A DNA stretch of 40,409 bases from Planctomycetaceae bacterium (GTDB taxonomy: Bacteria > Planctomycetota > Planctomycetia > Pirellulales > Pirellulaceae), in assembly GCA_012965455.1 (NCBI GenBank), contig DTSG01000099.1, forward strand, positions 1 to 40,409. The letters run 5' to 3'. Numbering within the stretch: position 1 is the stretch's first letter; every line of letters begins with the position of its first letter. Positions 23,815-32,068 of this stretch are shown piece by piece. The notes beneath the pieces are model-generated. The model searched no databases. It saw only the letters and a list, made by a program, of their open reading frames with translations, and was not told the origin of the DNA. A program made the position numbers and the translations under genes.

Positions 23815-25022
23815 TGACCTATCTTCAAATTATGAGCGTTGCTCTGATGATGCTCTCGACCAGCGTTGTCGCTGACGAACTGCCGGATGTTTCCGATGAT
23901 CATTATCACCTGCGGGGATCGTTGACCAATAGCAAGTTTGTGTTTGAGTCTACCAAGCGGGGACATGTCGCCTTCATCGGCGGGAGCATTACCGAAATGA
24001 ACGGCTATCGGCCGTTAATGAGTGCTTATTTACAGCAACAATTTCCCGCAACCCAATTCACTTTTACCAATGCCGGCATTGCCTCAACATGTTCGATGAC
24101 CGGTGCGTACCGAATACAGCGGGACGTCTTATCGAAAGGTCCGGTGGATTTGTTGTTTATCGAGTTTGCTGTAAATGATGATCAGGATGCGGGATTTGAT
24201 TTTGCACATGCCGTACGTGGCATGGAAGGGATGATTGCTCATGTACGTCGACATAATCCGCAGGCGGATATCATTGTGACGCATTTTGCCAATCCAGGGA
24301 TGATGGACCGACTTCGTCAAGCTGAGATGCCAGTATCCATGGCAGCACATAATGCGGTTTGCAAACATCATCGCATTTCTACGAATGATCTATGCAGTGA
24401 AATTACCCAGTTAATTGATGCAAAAAAAACGACTTGGGCGATGTATGGCGGAGTGCATCCGAAACCTTACGGGAATGCGATTTGTCAATCGATGCTGGTC
24501 AAACTACTGCAGCAGGGGTGGGAAAAGCCAGTGACTAGGGTCACGTCTCATTTTCAGGCGGCGTCTCTGTTTGACGCCAAAAGCTATGTGGACGGACATT
24601 TTGTCAGTCCTCAAAAAGCTCAGCGGGGAACGGGTTGGCGGTTTTCGGAGCCAGCCTGGAAAGAGATCAAAGGAAGTTTTCGAAATCGATTTGGCGGCGC
24701 ACCGCTGCTCCACGGTCAAAAACCAGAGAGCGAATTTCGTTTTGCATTTGAGGGTACGTTTATGGGAGCTTTTGTTCTAGCAGGCCCCGATGCTGGAGTG
24801 GTTGAAGTACAAGTGGATGGCGGTTCATGGCGCAGCGTTAATTTTTACCACCGCCATAGCCGAGGCCTCCATTACCCACGAACCGTTGTTTTTGCCGAAG
24901 ATCTGAAGGCGGGTTCCCATGTTTTGACGGTACGGATTAGCAAGGCCACCGACGCGCGAAGTCGGGGATGGGCAATACGGATCATGGAATTTGCTGTAAA
25001 TGGTCCACAGATAAAGGACTAA
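23814..25022 (+). CDS. SGNH/GDSL-type hydrolase with C-terminal beta-rich domain
   Basis: A 402-residue secreted esterase-like protein with a signal peptide (to about SVVADE). SGNH blocks: FIGGSITE (nucleophile S58), NAGIAST for block II, FAVNDDQ (N121, block III), and GGVHPKPYGN (H215, block V). The Asp normally three residues before the catalytic His is Gly here, suggesting a Ser-His dyad or a different acid. Residues of about 260-400 form a second, beta-rich region ending VLTVRISK. The ATG overlaps the upstream DUF1501 stop in TGATG, indicating translational coupling. Related enzymes deacetylate glycans, which would suit the sulfatase context. The 3' end overlaps the convergent PhoD-like gene by 4 bp. 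Confidence 0.87.
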   Translation: MTYLQIMSVALMMLSTSVVADELPDVSDDHYHLRGSLTNSKFVFESTKRGHVAFIGGSITEMNGYRPLMSAYLQQQFPATQFTFTNAGIASTCSMTGAYRIQRDVLSKGPVDLLFIEFAVNDDQDAGFDFAHAVRGMEGMIAHVRRHNPQADIIVTHFANPGMMDRLRQAEMPVSMAAHNAVCKHHRISTNDLCSEITQLIDAKKTTWAMYGGVHPKPYGNAICQSMLVKLLQQGWEKPVTRVTSHFQAASLFDAKSYVDGHFVSPQKAQRGTGWRFSEPAWKEIKGSFRNRFGGAPLLHGQKPESEFRFAFEGTFMGAFVLAGPDAGVVEVQVDGGSWRSVNFYHRHSRGLHYPRTVVFAEDLKAGSHVLTVRISKATDARSRGWAIRIMEFAVNGPQIKD

Positions 25023-28000
25023 GGGGTGAGAGTCACCGCAATTTTCCCATTGGCACCTGGCATCGCTTTGATATTTTTGAACGATTGAGCCCAGCCTTTG
25101 TCCGGCTCACTAACAACGATGGTATATATTCCAGCGGCAAAGACTTTGGGACTGAATTGCCGACCGTTGATGCGAATTGTGTAAATGACTTCTGCTGTTT
25201 TGTCATTAACGACTTGGATGACCGGGTTATCGATATCCGTTTCAATCGTCGGTAAGAACGCGACAGCTTTACGTAGATAATTATCGGTTTGGTTAATGGT
25301 CTTAGGCCATCCAGGATAGGGCCGCGCTGTGGGGTCAGTTGGATCAGCAAATCTGGGCCAACATTCCATTTTTATTGTTCGTTTACCTTTATCCATGATG
25401 ACGATTCCATATCCAGGCATACCGTTGTGCAACGCCTTAGGTTCTCGGCCCATGTCCGGTCCAGGGTTGGTTGCCGCATAAACAGTTACTCGATTACCAA
25501 ATCCGTCAAAATGCTCGCCTTGCCACGTCGGTGCTCCCGGGGGACGATTTACTCCAGCAATTTTAGGTTGCCACATCCGCGGGTAAAAATTCGCAATAGA
25601 GGGCACGCAAAAGGACCAAATGGAATTATTATGTTCTTCCACTCCATGGTGTACGATGGTTGCCAAATGTTGGTCTCCCGCTAGGTGGAATGCGAATCCT
25701 TTACGCAGAGCACTAATCGCTTTATTGCGGCCCGTTTGTGGCCAACCGTTGGAATCTAGGTCGGCGATCAAGTACTGCAAACCCCCGCCATGATGTGTAG
25801 CCATGTTAGCGAAGATGGTCTGAGACAGCGCCATTTTCATGTCGGCTCCCTTCCAGTCGCCGCTCCAGTCCTCCAGAAATGTCAGCTGTCGATCGCCCAA
25901 TAGCTTTAATCCAGGGACGTCCGCTTTCAAGACATCAAACTCGGGATTGTTAATATGGTCTGGTCGAGCCGTTCCGGTTGGAGGTAGGCGACCGGCACAG
26001 CCAGACTTGAACTTGCGGTCTTCAAGGATAGCGAAGCTAATGCGGCCATAAGTCATACTGGTGTAGTACACGCCGATGCCTTGATCGATTTTGGTGGGGT
26101 CGTAAGCATCAGGTAAATGACTAGTTTGAGTGCGGTCGACCATCTTGACGAACTCGGCTGGGTGTACATATCCACCAAAATGATCTCGGACTGCCTTGCG
26201 ACCACCTTCGCCCCACACATTTCCCTGAAAGACATCGTGGTCGTCAGGGATCGTCACGGTGGGAATGTCGCGCGTGAGGTCTCGGTATGCCCACGACCAG
26301 AGATACCATTTGTAGAGATAATCTAAGAGGATGTTTTGAGTATCCGGGAACGTTGGGCTGCGACCTTCGTAAAGTTGATCGCCAGAGAAAAACAACACAT
26401 CGGGCTTGTGCGCTGTGACGTGGTCGGAGATCTCTTGATGAGGGAACCACATGCCGTTTCGCCAATCGAACGGTTGGCGTCCGATGTCGTGCGAGACATT
26501 ATGGTTACCCGTAAAGCCAGCGACGACGATTTGTTGTTTGTCGACCGGATCTCGACGGATCGTGCCCGCGAACACCGAGGTTTGTAACTGACCGCTGCGA
26601 TCGCGGGTTTCATAGACCACTCGATAGGGTGTCGTTTTATTCGATTCCCAATTATCAATCGCAAACGGTGCGGTATACCCAGGAACAATGATCGTAGTTG
26701 TCGCAACACGAACCCATTGGTCATCTCGTTGGATCTCTAAATGCGCTTCTTGAACGTCGTCGGCACCGATTGGCGCCAATTGCGCTGTTAATTTCAATCG
26801 CTGGCGACTTATTGTATGTTGGGCTCCGATTACGGGACCTAAGCGGCGTTGCGAAAATGCAGATATTTTATTTCCGCGCAATTGCCAATCTTGAAACCAA
26901 AATCGACATCCAGGATGTGTATCGGATGCCTGACCAGGGTGTGATACAAGTGCGACGTTTCCAATAAGACGAGTGGGCGCCGTTTTGTAAGAGAGGCTCT
27001 GGACGACGTCGCCACTGGCAATATTGATCAAGTCGAGTGTGAGTGTTGCCTGATCTTCCTCTGGACGTACGAAACCGTATAATCGTAAACGGTGTCCGGC
27101 CAGTGTATCTACGACAGGGGGAGCGGGTTCGACAACAGTGCCCTGTTGTCCCAAAGCATAGAATTCGGCCATCACGGTACTGGGTCGATCTAAATGCGAT
27201 GATAGCGCGACGAGTTTCAGAAATCGACCCTTAGCGGTTTCGCAGGATACTTGCTGGAGTTCTCCGCCTTCAGGCAGCGAACCAGCGGCAACGGGGTCGC
27301 CCCAAGTTTCGCCATCAGCACTTATATAAAATGCGTATTTTAGGATACGTCCGCTAACGTTGCTCTTCCGCGGCTGGTAGGCAAAGCCATTAATCACATT
27401 TGTTTGACCCATATCGATCGTAACGTGATGCGGGTGTTTAGGCTTGGCTGTTTTCCATTGCGTGTGCCAGATTGTATTGTCATTGCCGTCGAGGATATTC
27501 GCGGCTGGTGATCCGGTTTCAATACTATCAACATCGACGATCTTCCATTTCTCGCGGTTTAACGAGCCGCTGGGAACGTCGGCGACATACTGTAGAGTCC
27601 CGAGCTGTTCAAAATCTTGGATAATTAGGGAGCCGTTGGGGCGTACACCCGCGAGTATCCCCGCTCCAGGACCACGGTACTGGTGGACGATTGCTGCCGC
27701 CCGGTAGTCCATGGAATCGCCGCCGACACCGATTAAAAATCCAGCCAATCCATGTGGGTTTACGGTCGCTGGATTTTCATTCGCTAGGCCCAGAGTGATA
27801 TCTAGTTGAAATCGTCCCGCTTGGTCGTTTAATCGATGTGTCAGTGTATGCAAGGTGCGAACGCCGAGTCGAGATTGGCCGGCGATACATTCCAAGCGGC
27901 CATCACGCACGGCCCAATCTTGTAAACGGTTCGCCCAAAAGTCGGTGCCAGCCCAAGTTCGTGAGTGCGTGGAGGACCAGTTAAATGTATGGTCTTCAGC

Positions 28001-28057
28001 GGAGACGGATAAACATAATACAGCCGCAAAAAAAGCGACGATGGGAGATAGTTTCAT
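25019..28057 (-). CDS. PhoD-like phosphatase with embedded lectin-like and discoidin domains
   Basis: A 1012-residue secreted protein (signal peptide about 1-20). Residues of about 22-160 and 320-400 look like two halves of a concanavalin-A-like fold (GLAGFLIGVGG early; LIGNVALVSHPG and FWFQDWQLRGNKI late). Between them, about 172-302 matches an F5/8 type C (discoidin) domain: ILDGNDNTIWHTQW, HHVTIDMGQTNVINGFAYQPR and GRFLKLVALS. The catalytic PhoD-like region runs from about 505, with FFSGDQLYEG (D560), PDDHDVFQGN (D606-D609) and FHLAGDQHL. PhoD enzymes hydrolyse phosphodiesters and monoesters with metal ions, outside the cytoplasm. It is the only minus-strand gene tail-to-tail with the esterase; their stop codons overlap. 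Substrate-binding domains suggest action on a glycan- or surface-bound phosphate. Confidence 0.88.
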   Translation of the reverse strand: MKLSPIVAFFAAVLCLSVSAEDHTFNWSSTHSRTWAGTDFWANRLQDWAVRDGRLECIAGQSRLGVRTLHTLTHRLNDQAGRFQLDITLGLANENPATVNPHGLAGFLIGVGGDSMDYRAAAIVHQYRGPGAGILAGVRPNGSLIIQDFEQLGTLQYVADVPSGSLNREKWKIVDVDSIETGSPAANILDGNDNTIWHTQWKTAKPKHPHHVTIDMGQTNVINGFAYQPRKSNVSGRILKYAFYISADGETWGDPVAAGSLPEGGELQQVSCETAKGRFLKLVALSSHLDRPSTVMAEFYALGQQGTVVEPAPPVVDTLAGHRLRLYGFVRPEEDQATLTLDLINIASGDVVQSLSYKTAPTRLIGNVALVSHPGQASDTHPGCRFWFQDWQLRGNKISAFSQRRLGPVIGAQHTISRQRLKLTAQLAPIGADDVQEAHLEIQRDDQWVRVATTTIIVPGYTAPFAIDNWESNKTTPYRVVYETRDRSGQLQTSVFAGTIRRDPVDKQQIVVAGFTGNHNVSHDIGRQPFDWRNGMWFPHQEISDHVTAHKPDVLFFSGDQLYEGRSPTFPDTQNILLDYLYKWYLWSWAYRDLTRDIPTVTIPDDHDVFQGNVWGEGGRKAVRDHFGGYVHPAEFVKMVDRTQTSHLPDAYDPTKIDQGIGVYYTSMTYGRISFAILEDRKFKSGCAGRLPPTGTARPDHINNPEFDVLKADVPGLKLLGDRQLTFLEDWSGDWKGADMKMALSQTIFANMATHHGGGLQYLIADLDSNGWPQTGRNKAISALRKGFAFHLAGDQHLATIVHHGVEEHNNSIWSFCVPSIANFYPRMWQPKIAGVNRPPGAPTWQGEHFDGFGNRVTVYAATNPGPDMGREPKALHNGMPGYGIVIMDKGKRTIKMECWPRFADPTDPTARPYPGWPKTINQTDNYLRKAVAFLPTIETDIDNPVIQVVNDKTAEVIYTIRINGRQFSPKVFAAGIYTIVVSEPDKGWAQSFKNIKAMPGANGKIAVTLTP

Positions 28058-28132
28058 GTTGGACGTTTGTTCCAGCTAAATGCGAAAAATAGAATGAGCA
28101 GCGATTGTTTCAATGGCATTCAAGAATGAAGG

Positions 28133-30001
28133 CTAGGGCAGTTCCAAGGCATTGCCATCATTGGCATTAAACAGATTGAGCCAAGTGTCAGTTGGTAGAT
28201 CTAGGTCCAATCTTTTGACCGCACCGTCCGCTAACAGTACGCTGGTTTTGTCATGACCTCTTAACCCAAGGCTGTCGAGCTCGTTTTCCCCAGTAAATAG
28301 AATGGGATCAGGTTTGGTCCACGGTGTTGCGTGGTCAGGGCCAACTGCGATAACGAGGCCAGTATTTGACGTCCCGTCCTTAATAGAACTAAACGTTTGC
28401 TTCGTTACTTGAGTCAACACTGAGCCTTTACAAACGGGCGCTCGATATACGGTTTTTGTTGTTAGTTCGGGATAACTAGGATGAAGATATACGTGGGGCA
28501 TGCGGTCTTGGAGTTTGATATTGTGATCACTGTCCCATGGCTCATTCAAATGAAAGGCAGCGTACAACTCCTGTTCTCCCACATAGGGCAAAATATGTAC
28601 CCGCCAGCTTAAAAGCGGTTTGCCGTCGGCAAAATGTACCGTGTTTGTTTCACCCGTTGGTAGCTGGTCATGACGATTGTGATAGTTGTGTAATCCGAGT
28701 CCGATTTCTTTGAGGTCATTACTTTCGTGCATCTGATTCGTCGCTTCCTTCGCATTTGCAATCCCCATTTTAATGAACTTAATAATCTGTGCACGTAACG
28801 CGTCATTGGTTTCTAAGGATACCGTAATGGTGTTGTCCGTTTTCGTCACACTAAGGTTTTGCACAAGTGTGTTGGCCATCTTTAGTGCCTCAATCATTTC
28901 TGGTTCGGCATTGGGGTTGGCTTCAAATTGCAGAACTTGATTTGGCAAAAGGCTCTTTCCAAGCGAAGCAAAGAAATTAACCTGTGTAAATACGTCAATC
29001 GTCGTTTCCTCATCGGGTGTCATGAGCTCGATGAAGATGGGAGTGTCAGAATCAGGGTTGATGGCAATCGCCGATGAACTAACATTTTTCATGAAAGCGA
29101 CTACGGGTGCAATCTGAGGTGTCTCGGCGAAAAGTTCGTCGAATGCCCAGTCTGGGACGGAGTCAAAAACCGACTTTGTTTCAGTCGCGACAACAAGCAG
29201 ATTATCTCCGCTCAGAGAGGAGACGAGCTCAGCTAGTGCGTTATCACCGCCTTTGCCAGCGACCATTTGCAATAGCTCAGGTTTCGACCCCAACATGATC
29301 GTGGAATTATCTTTGATGTGAACGGCAAACTCTTCGATAAAACTGTTTTGCCAGATGTCCCTGCCGTCTACCGTTGTCACTTCAAACCCACCTTCTTTTA
29401 ACCTGGCGATGAGTGATTCCGTATTCGCGTCGTCGAGTAACGTAATAACAGCTCCATACTTCATGGTGGGCGGTTTCTTATCATCGGCTTCAACGGTGGT
29501 TTCAGGAGCAGGTTGATTTTCATCTGCCGGTGCTGCTTCGATGGGTTCAAATGCGTTCCCTTGCCGCTCATATATAGTAGGTTCGTCAATTTGTTCCGGA
29601 ATGGGAATGCTACCGAGCACCAACACTCGATCGATTTGAGTAACAGCAATTCCCGTTTGGGTTTGTAATTGGCTTAGTGGATTTTGATTGCCTGGGGCGG
29701 TGGACAACATTGCTTCCATGATTGGAGCGACGAGTTTGGACGTCATGATTTTCGAGGGCCGGGCCAGAACAGCGACCTGGAAGTCATCTAGGATAACCGA
29801 AGTATCTGCTGAGTTACTACCATGGATGTTCGTTACTGGTGTTGTGCTCGGAGTATCTGTTGCACCTTCTGCATTTCCCGCCGTAGGGGCATCTATAACA
29901 ATTGGCGGTAGCGGTGTATCTTCGTCGGAATCACAACCGGCGATGAAGAGTGCCGACACAAGCAGTGGTAGAACAAGGAGATTGCGGTAGATGTTGCGCA
30001 T
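28133..30001 (-). CDS. Lipoprotein with DUF1559-like C-terminal domain
   Basis: The start is set at 30001, where MRNIYRNLLVLPLLVSALFIAGC gives a lipoprotein signal with lipobox FIAGC (C23); the longer frame adds 33 residues with no signal logic. The mature protein is 600 residues, with a Ser/Thr/Asp-rich segment after the Cys, then an uncharacterised alpha/beta-looking region to about 420. From about 429 it matches the DUF1559 planctomycete family: IGLGLHNYHNRHDQLPTGE, LLSWRVHILPYVGEQELY, and GTSNTGLVIAVGP. DUF1559 proteins normally begin with a type IV pilin-like N-terminus; this one has a lipobox instead. It lies 125 bp downstream of the SUMF1-like gene. Function unknown. Confidence 0.82.
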   Translation of the reverse strand: MRNIYRNLLVLPLLVSALFIAGCDSDEDTPLPPIVIDAPTAGNAEGATDTPSTTPVTNIHGSNSADTSVILDDFQVAVLARPSKIMTSKLVAPIMEAMLSTAPGNQNPLSQLQTQTGIAVTQIDRVLVLGSIPIPEQIDEPTIYERQGNAFEPIEAAPADENQPAPETTVEADDKKPPTMKYGAVITLLDDANTESLIARLKEGGFEVTTVDGRDIWQNSFIEEFAVHIKDNSTIMLGSKPELLQMVAGKGGDNALAELVSSLSGDNLLVVATETKSVFDSVPDWAFDELFAETPQIAPVVAFMKNVSSSAIAINPDSDTPIFIELMTPDEETTIDVFTQVNFFASLGKSLLPNQVLQFEANPNAEPEMIEALKMANTLVQNLSVTKTDNTITVSLETNDALRAQIIKFIKMGIANAKEATNQMHESNDLKEIGLGLHNYHNRHDQLPTGETNTVHFADGKPLLSWRVHILPYVGEQELYAAFHLNEPWDSDHNIKLQDRMPHVYLHPSYPELTTKTVYRAPVCKGSVLTQVTKQTFSSIKDGTSNTGLVIAVGPDHATPWTKPDPILFTGENELDSLGLRGHDKTSVLLADGAVKRLDLDLPTDTWLNLFNANDGNALELP

Positions 30002-30076
30002 AGTAATAGCTTTTTGGTGAGCAGAGAGAAGTAAGCACCGCGAGTCGTAGCGAGTACGCCCAGCGGAAATTATTAT

Positions 30077-30104
30077 GGATTGAAATGGTTTAGATTTCAA
30101 ATCC
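30077..30104. other. Strong intergenic stem-loop between SUMF1-like and DUF1559 genes
   Basis: GGAT-TGAAAT (30077-30086) pairs with ATTTCA-A-ATCC (30094-30104): ten base pairs with a single bulged A and a seven-base loop. It lies in the 125-bp space between two minus-strand genes. There is no T-tract on either strand, so it is not a standard intrinsic terminator. It could be a processing or stability element, or an operator. Confidence 0.5.
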
Positions 30105-30126
30105 CCGATGTTTCCTATTACAAGAG

Positions 30127-30951
30127 CTATTTTTCAGCAGTCAATACGCAGCGTAGACCCAGTGCGTCGTCTTTATGGTCAGCGGGAACGATAAAACGAA
30201 AGCTGCTAGTCAGCTTCAGCGGCTTATCTTTCCAGCTCCCGCCGCGCGCGATGCGAGTTTTACTCTTAGCGGTAATCCATGCGGAGCCGTCGGAGGGCGC
30301 TTGATCGTAGTCATTGTGACCAGTATCCAAACACCATTCCCATAAATACCCGTGGATGTCATAGAGCCCCCAGGGGTTTGGCTTTTTTGCACCGACTGGG
30401 GGATCGTTCCCCGCGGCATTTCCTGTATGCCATCCGTAGTCATTTAGTTTTTCCACGGAATTACCGAAGCTGTAGATTGTTTCCGTTCCCGCTCGGGCGA
30501 AATATTCCCATTCGGCTTCTGACGGCAAACGAACGACTTGGTTTCCCTTGATCAACTTTGCCTGTCTCATCAAGAGAGTTGTTTTTTGACAAAAATCTTG
30601 TGCCTCGGCAAAGGAGAGCATTTCAACGGAGTTTCGGGGTCCCTTCCATTTAGAAGGGTTACTGCCCATAACCGCTTCCCATAGGTTTTGCGGAATTTCG
30701 TAGCGAGCTACGGAAAAGCTATATGCGATGGCTACGCTGTGTTGGGGTTGTTCAAGCGACGCTGCAGTTTTGCCGCCACCCATTTGGAATGTCTTGCTAA
30801 AGTGTTTGGTGTCGGGCCCAATCGCAACAAATTCGCTGTGAAAAACCTTCAACAAAGCCAATTGGCTTTCGGTCGGTTGTTGTGCCTGAATGGTTGCCGA
30901 TGACAGCGCGCTGATCACAGTTGCAATCGTCAGAACGAGGCTTCTAGTCAC
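30127..30951 (-). CDS. Secreted SUMF1/FGE-fold protein, probably not a formylglycine enzyme
   Basis: A 274-residue protein with a signal peptide (MTRSLVLTIATVISALSSATIQAQ). It has the SUMF1/FGE-sulfatase fold signature: FQMGGG, ARYEIPQNLWEAVMGSNPSKW, VRLPSEAEWEYFARAG, WGLYDIHGYLWEWCLD, ARGGSWKD and GLRCVL. True formylglycine-generating enzymes have a cysteine pair after GGSW (pattern SYCxRYR); here the segment is SWKDKPLKLTSSFRF, without cysteines, so catalytic oxidation of sulfatase Cys is unlikely. Planctomycetes have many such SUMF1-like proteins of unclear role. The GTG start overlaps the FloA gene's TGA by four bases, and AAGGA lies about 12 bases upstream, indicating translational coupling. 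Confidence 0.87.
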   Translation of the reverse strand: MTRSLVLTIATVISALSSATIQAQQPTESQLALLKVFHSEFVAIGPDTKHFSKTFQMGGGKTAASLEQPQHSVAIAYSFSVARYEIPQNLWEAVMGSNPSKWKGPRNSVEMLSFAEAQDFCQKTTLLMRQAKLIKGNQVVRLPSEAEWEYFARAGTETIYSFGNSVEKLNDYGWHTGNAAGNDPPVGAKKPNPWGLYDIHGYLWEWCLDTGHNDYDQAPSDGSAWITAKSKTRIARGGSWKDKPLKLTSSFRFIVPADHKDDALGLRCVLTAEK

Positions 30952-31958
30952 AATGGAGATCCTTCAGCGAACCCAATTTTTCCGGTTTGGAACGCGGTGG
31001 CCATTGCCAGCGGCACTTGGGCTTCCGCGAGTACTAGCTTGGCCCGATTGGCGACGACAGCTGCTTTCATTTCTTGTTCAACGGCGATAGCCTCTGCTCG
31101 ACGTTGTTCAGCTTGAGCCCGCGCGACCCGTGTGTCAGCCTCCGCCTGATCCGCTTGTAATCGCGAGCCGATATTTTCGCCGACATCGACATCGGCAATA
31201 TCAATCGAGACAATCTCAAAAGCGGTTTGTGAATCTAACCCTCGTTCTAGTACTGCCTTGGTGATCCTGTCTGGATTTTCAAGTATAGCGGCATGTCCAG
31301 TGGCGGATCCGATTGAGGAGATGATACTTTCACCGACTCGAGCAATAATTGTTTCTTCTGTTGCGCCCCCAATCAATTGTGTAAGATTGGTTCGCACGGT
31401 AACTTGAGCTCGTACTTTCAGCTCGACGCCATTACGAGCGACAGCACTTAAAAATGTTTTTCCGCTACGTTCTGGGTCGGGGCAATGAATGACTTTAGGT
31501 TCAACGCTGGTACGAACGGCGTCCACGACATCGCGTCCGGCAAGGTCGATAGCCGCGGCTTGATCAAATTCGAGATCGATGCCAGCACTATTGGCAGCAA
31601 CTAGTGCGTCCACGACACGTAATATATTGCCACCGGCTAAGTAATGTGCTTCAAGTCGTTTAGTGGTGACAATTCCGCCGTCGAGGACAGTATCGCCGAT
31701 AGCGTTCGCTTCGGTCGGCAGATTAGCCTGGACCGCTTGGATTTTAGCCCGCATCATGGCTTTTTGATTTACTTGTCGGAACCCCATGGTTACTAGTTCA
31801 AGTAATCCAATTTGCGCCCCACAATTAAAGCCCTCGAACCACAGCGCGCCATATTTCAATGCGATGATAAATAAGGATAATCCAAGGATGCCCAAAAACC
31901 CAAAGACAACGGTCCAAAGGACTCCCGTAGCATCCGCTAAAACAATAATATGTTCCAT
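30948..31958 (-). CDS. floA: Flotillin-like protein FloA
   Basis: A 336-residue membrane scaffold protein of the FloA/SPFH type (family length about 330). An N-terminal membrane segment (about 9-36) is followed by a conserved region with GGNILRVVDALVAANSAGIDL, FDQAAAIDLAGRDVV and VRAQVTVRTNLTQLIGGATEETI, then an Ala/Glu/Gln-rich C-terminus (DQAEADTRVARAQAEQRRAEA) typical of flotillins. FloA organises membrane microdomains in bacteria. GGAGG (+ strand 31966-31970) is 7 bases before the ATG at 31958, one of the clearest ribosome sites here, which decides the start over a TTG at 31964. Downstream is the SUMF1-like gene, overlapping by 4 bp. A promoter is proposed at 32007-32035. Confidence 0.93.
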   Translation of the reverse strand: MEHIIVLADATGVLWTVVFGFLGILGLSLFIIALKYGALWFEGFNCGAQIGLLELVTMGFRQVNQKAMMRAKIQAVQANLPTEANAIGDTVLDGGIVTTKRLEAHYLAGGNILRVVDALVAANSAGIDLEFDQAAAIDLAGRDVVDAVRTSVEPKVIHCPDPERSGKTFLSAVARNGVELKVRAQVTVRTNLTQLIGGATEETIIARVGESIISSIGSATGHAAILENPDRITKAVLERGLDSQTAFEIVSIDIADVDVGENIGSRLQADQAEADTRVARAQAEQRRAEAIAVEQEMKAAVVANRAKLVLAEAQVPLAMATAFQTGKIGFAEGSPL

Positions 31959-32006
31959 GGTCAAACCTCCGAAAAAATGTCTACTCCTAGATGATACCCT
32001 ATAATG

Positions 32007-32035
32007 AATATCGATGTGTACGGTTTAATTGTCAA
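32007..32035 (-). promoter_or_regulatory. Predicted promoter of the floA operon
   Basis: On the minus strand TTGACA (32035-32030) is followed after 17 bp by GATATT (32012-32007), a sigma70-like pair about 50 bp before the floA start. The -35 is perfect and the -10 matches four of six. The same 110-bp gap must also serve the plus-strand ABC lipoprotein gene, for which a TATAAT (32000-32005, plus strand) exists without a recognisable -35. Confidence 0.45.
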
Positions 32036-32068
32036 ATGAGCGTAGCTTTTTCAGTTTTGAGGTTATAG

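Noticed and set aside
28117..28128. CATTC-AA-GAATG palindrome before the PhoD-like gene
   Set aside because: Twelve bases with a two-base centre are common by chance and cannot form a stable hairpin.
31959..32068. TPP riboswitch upstream of the NMT1/THI5-like lipoprotein
   Set aside because: The conserved CTGAGA block and its partner stems are not present, and the 110-bp gap is shared with the divergent floA promoter.
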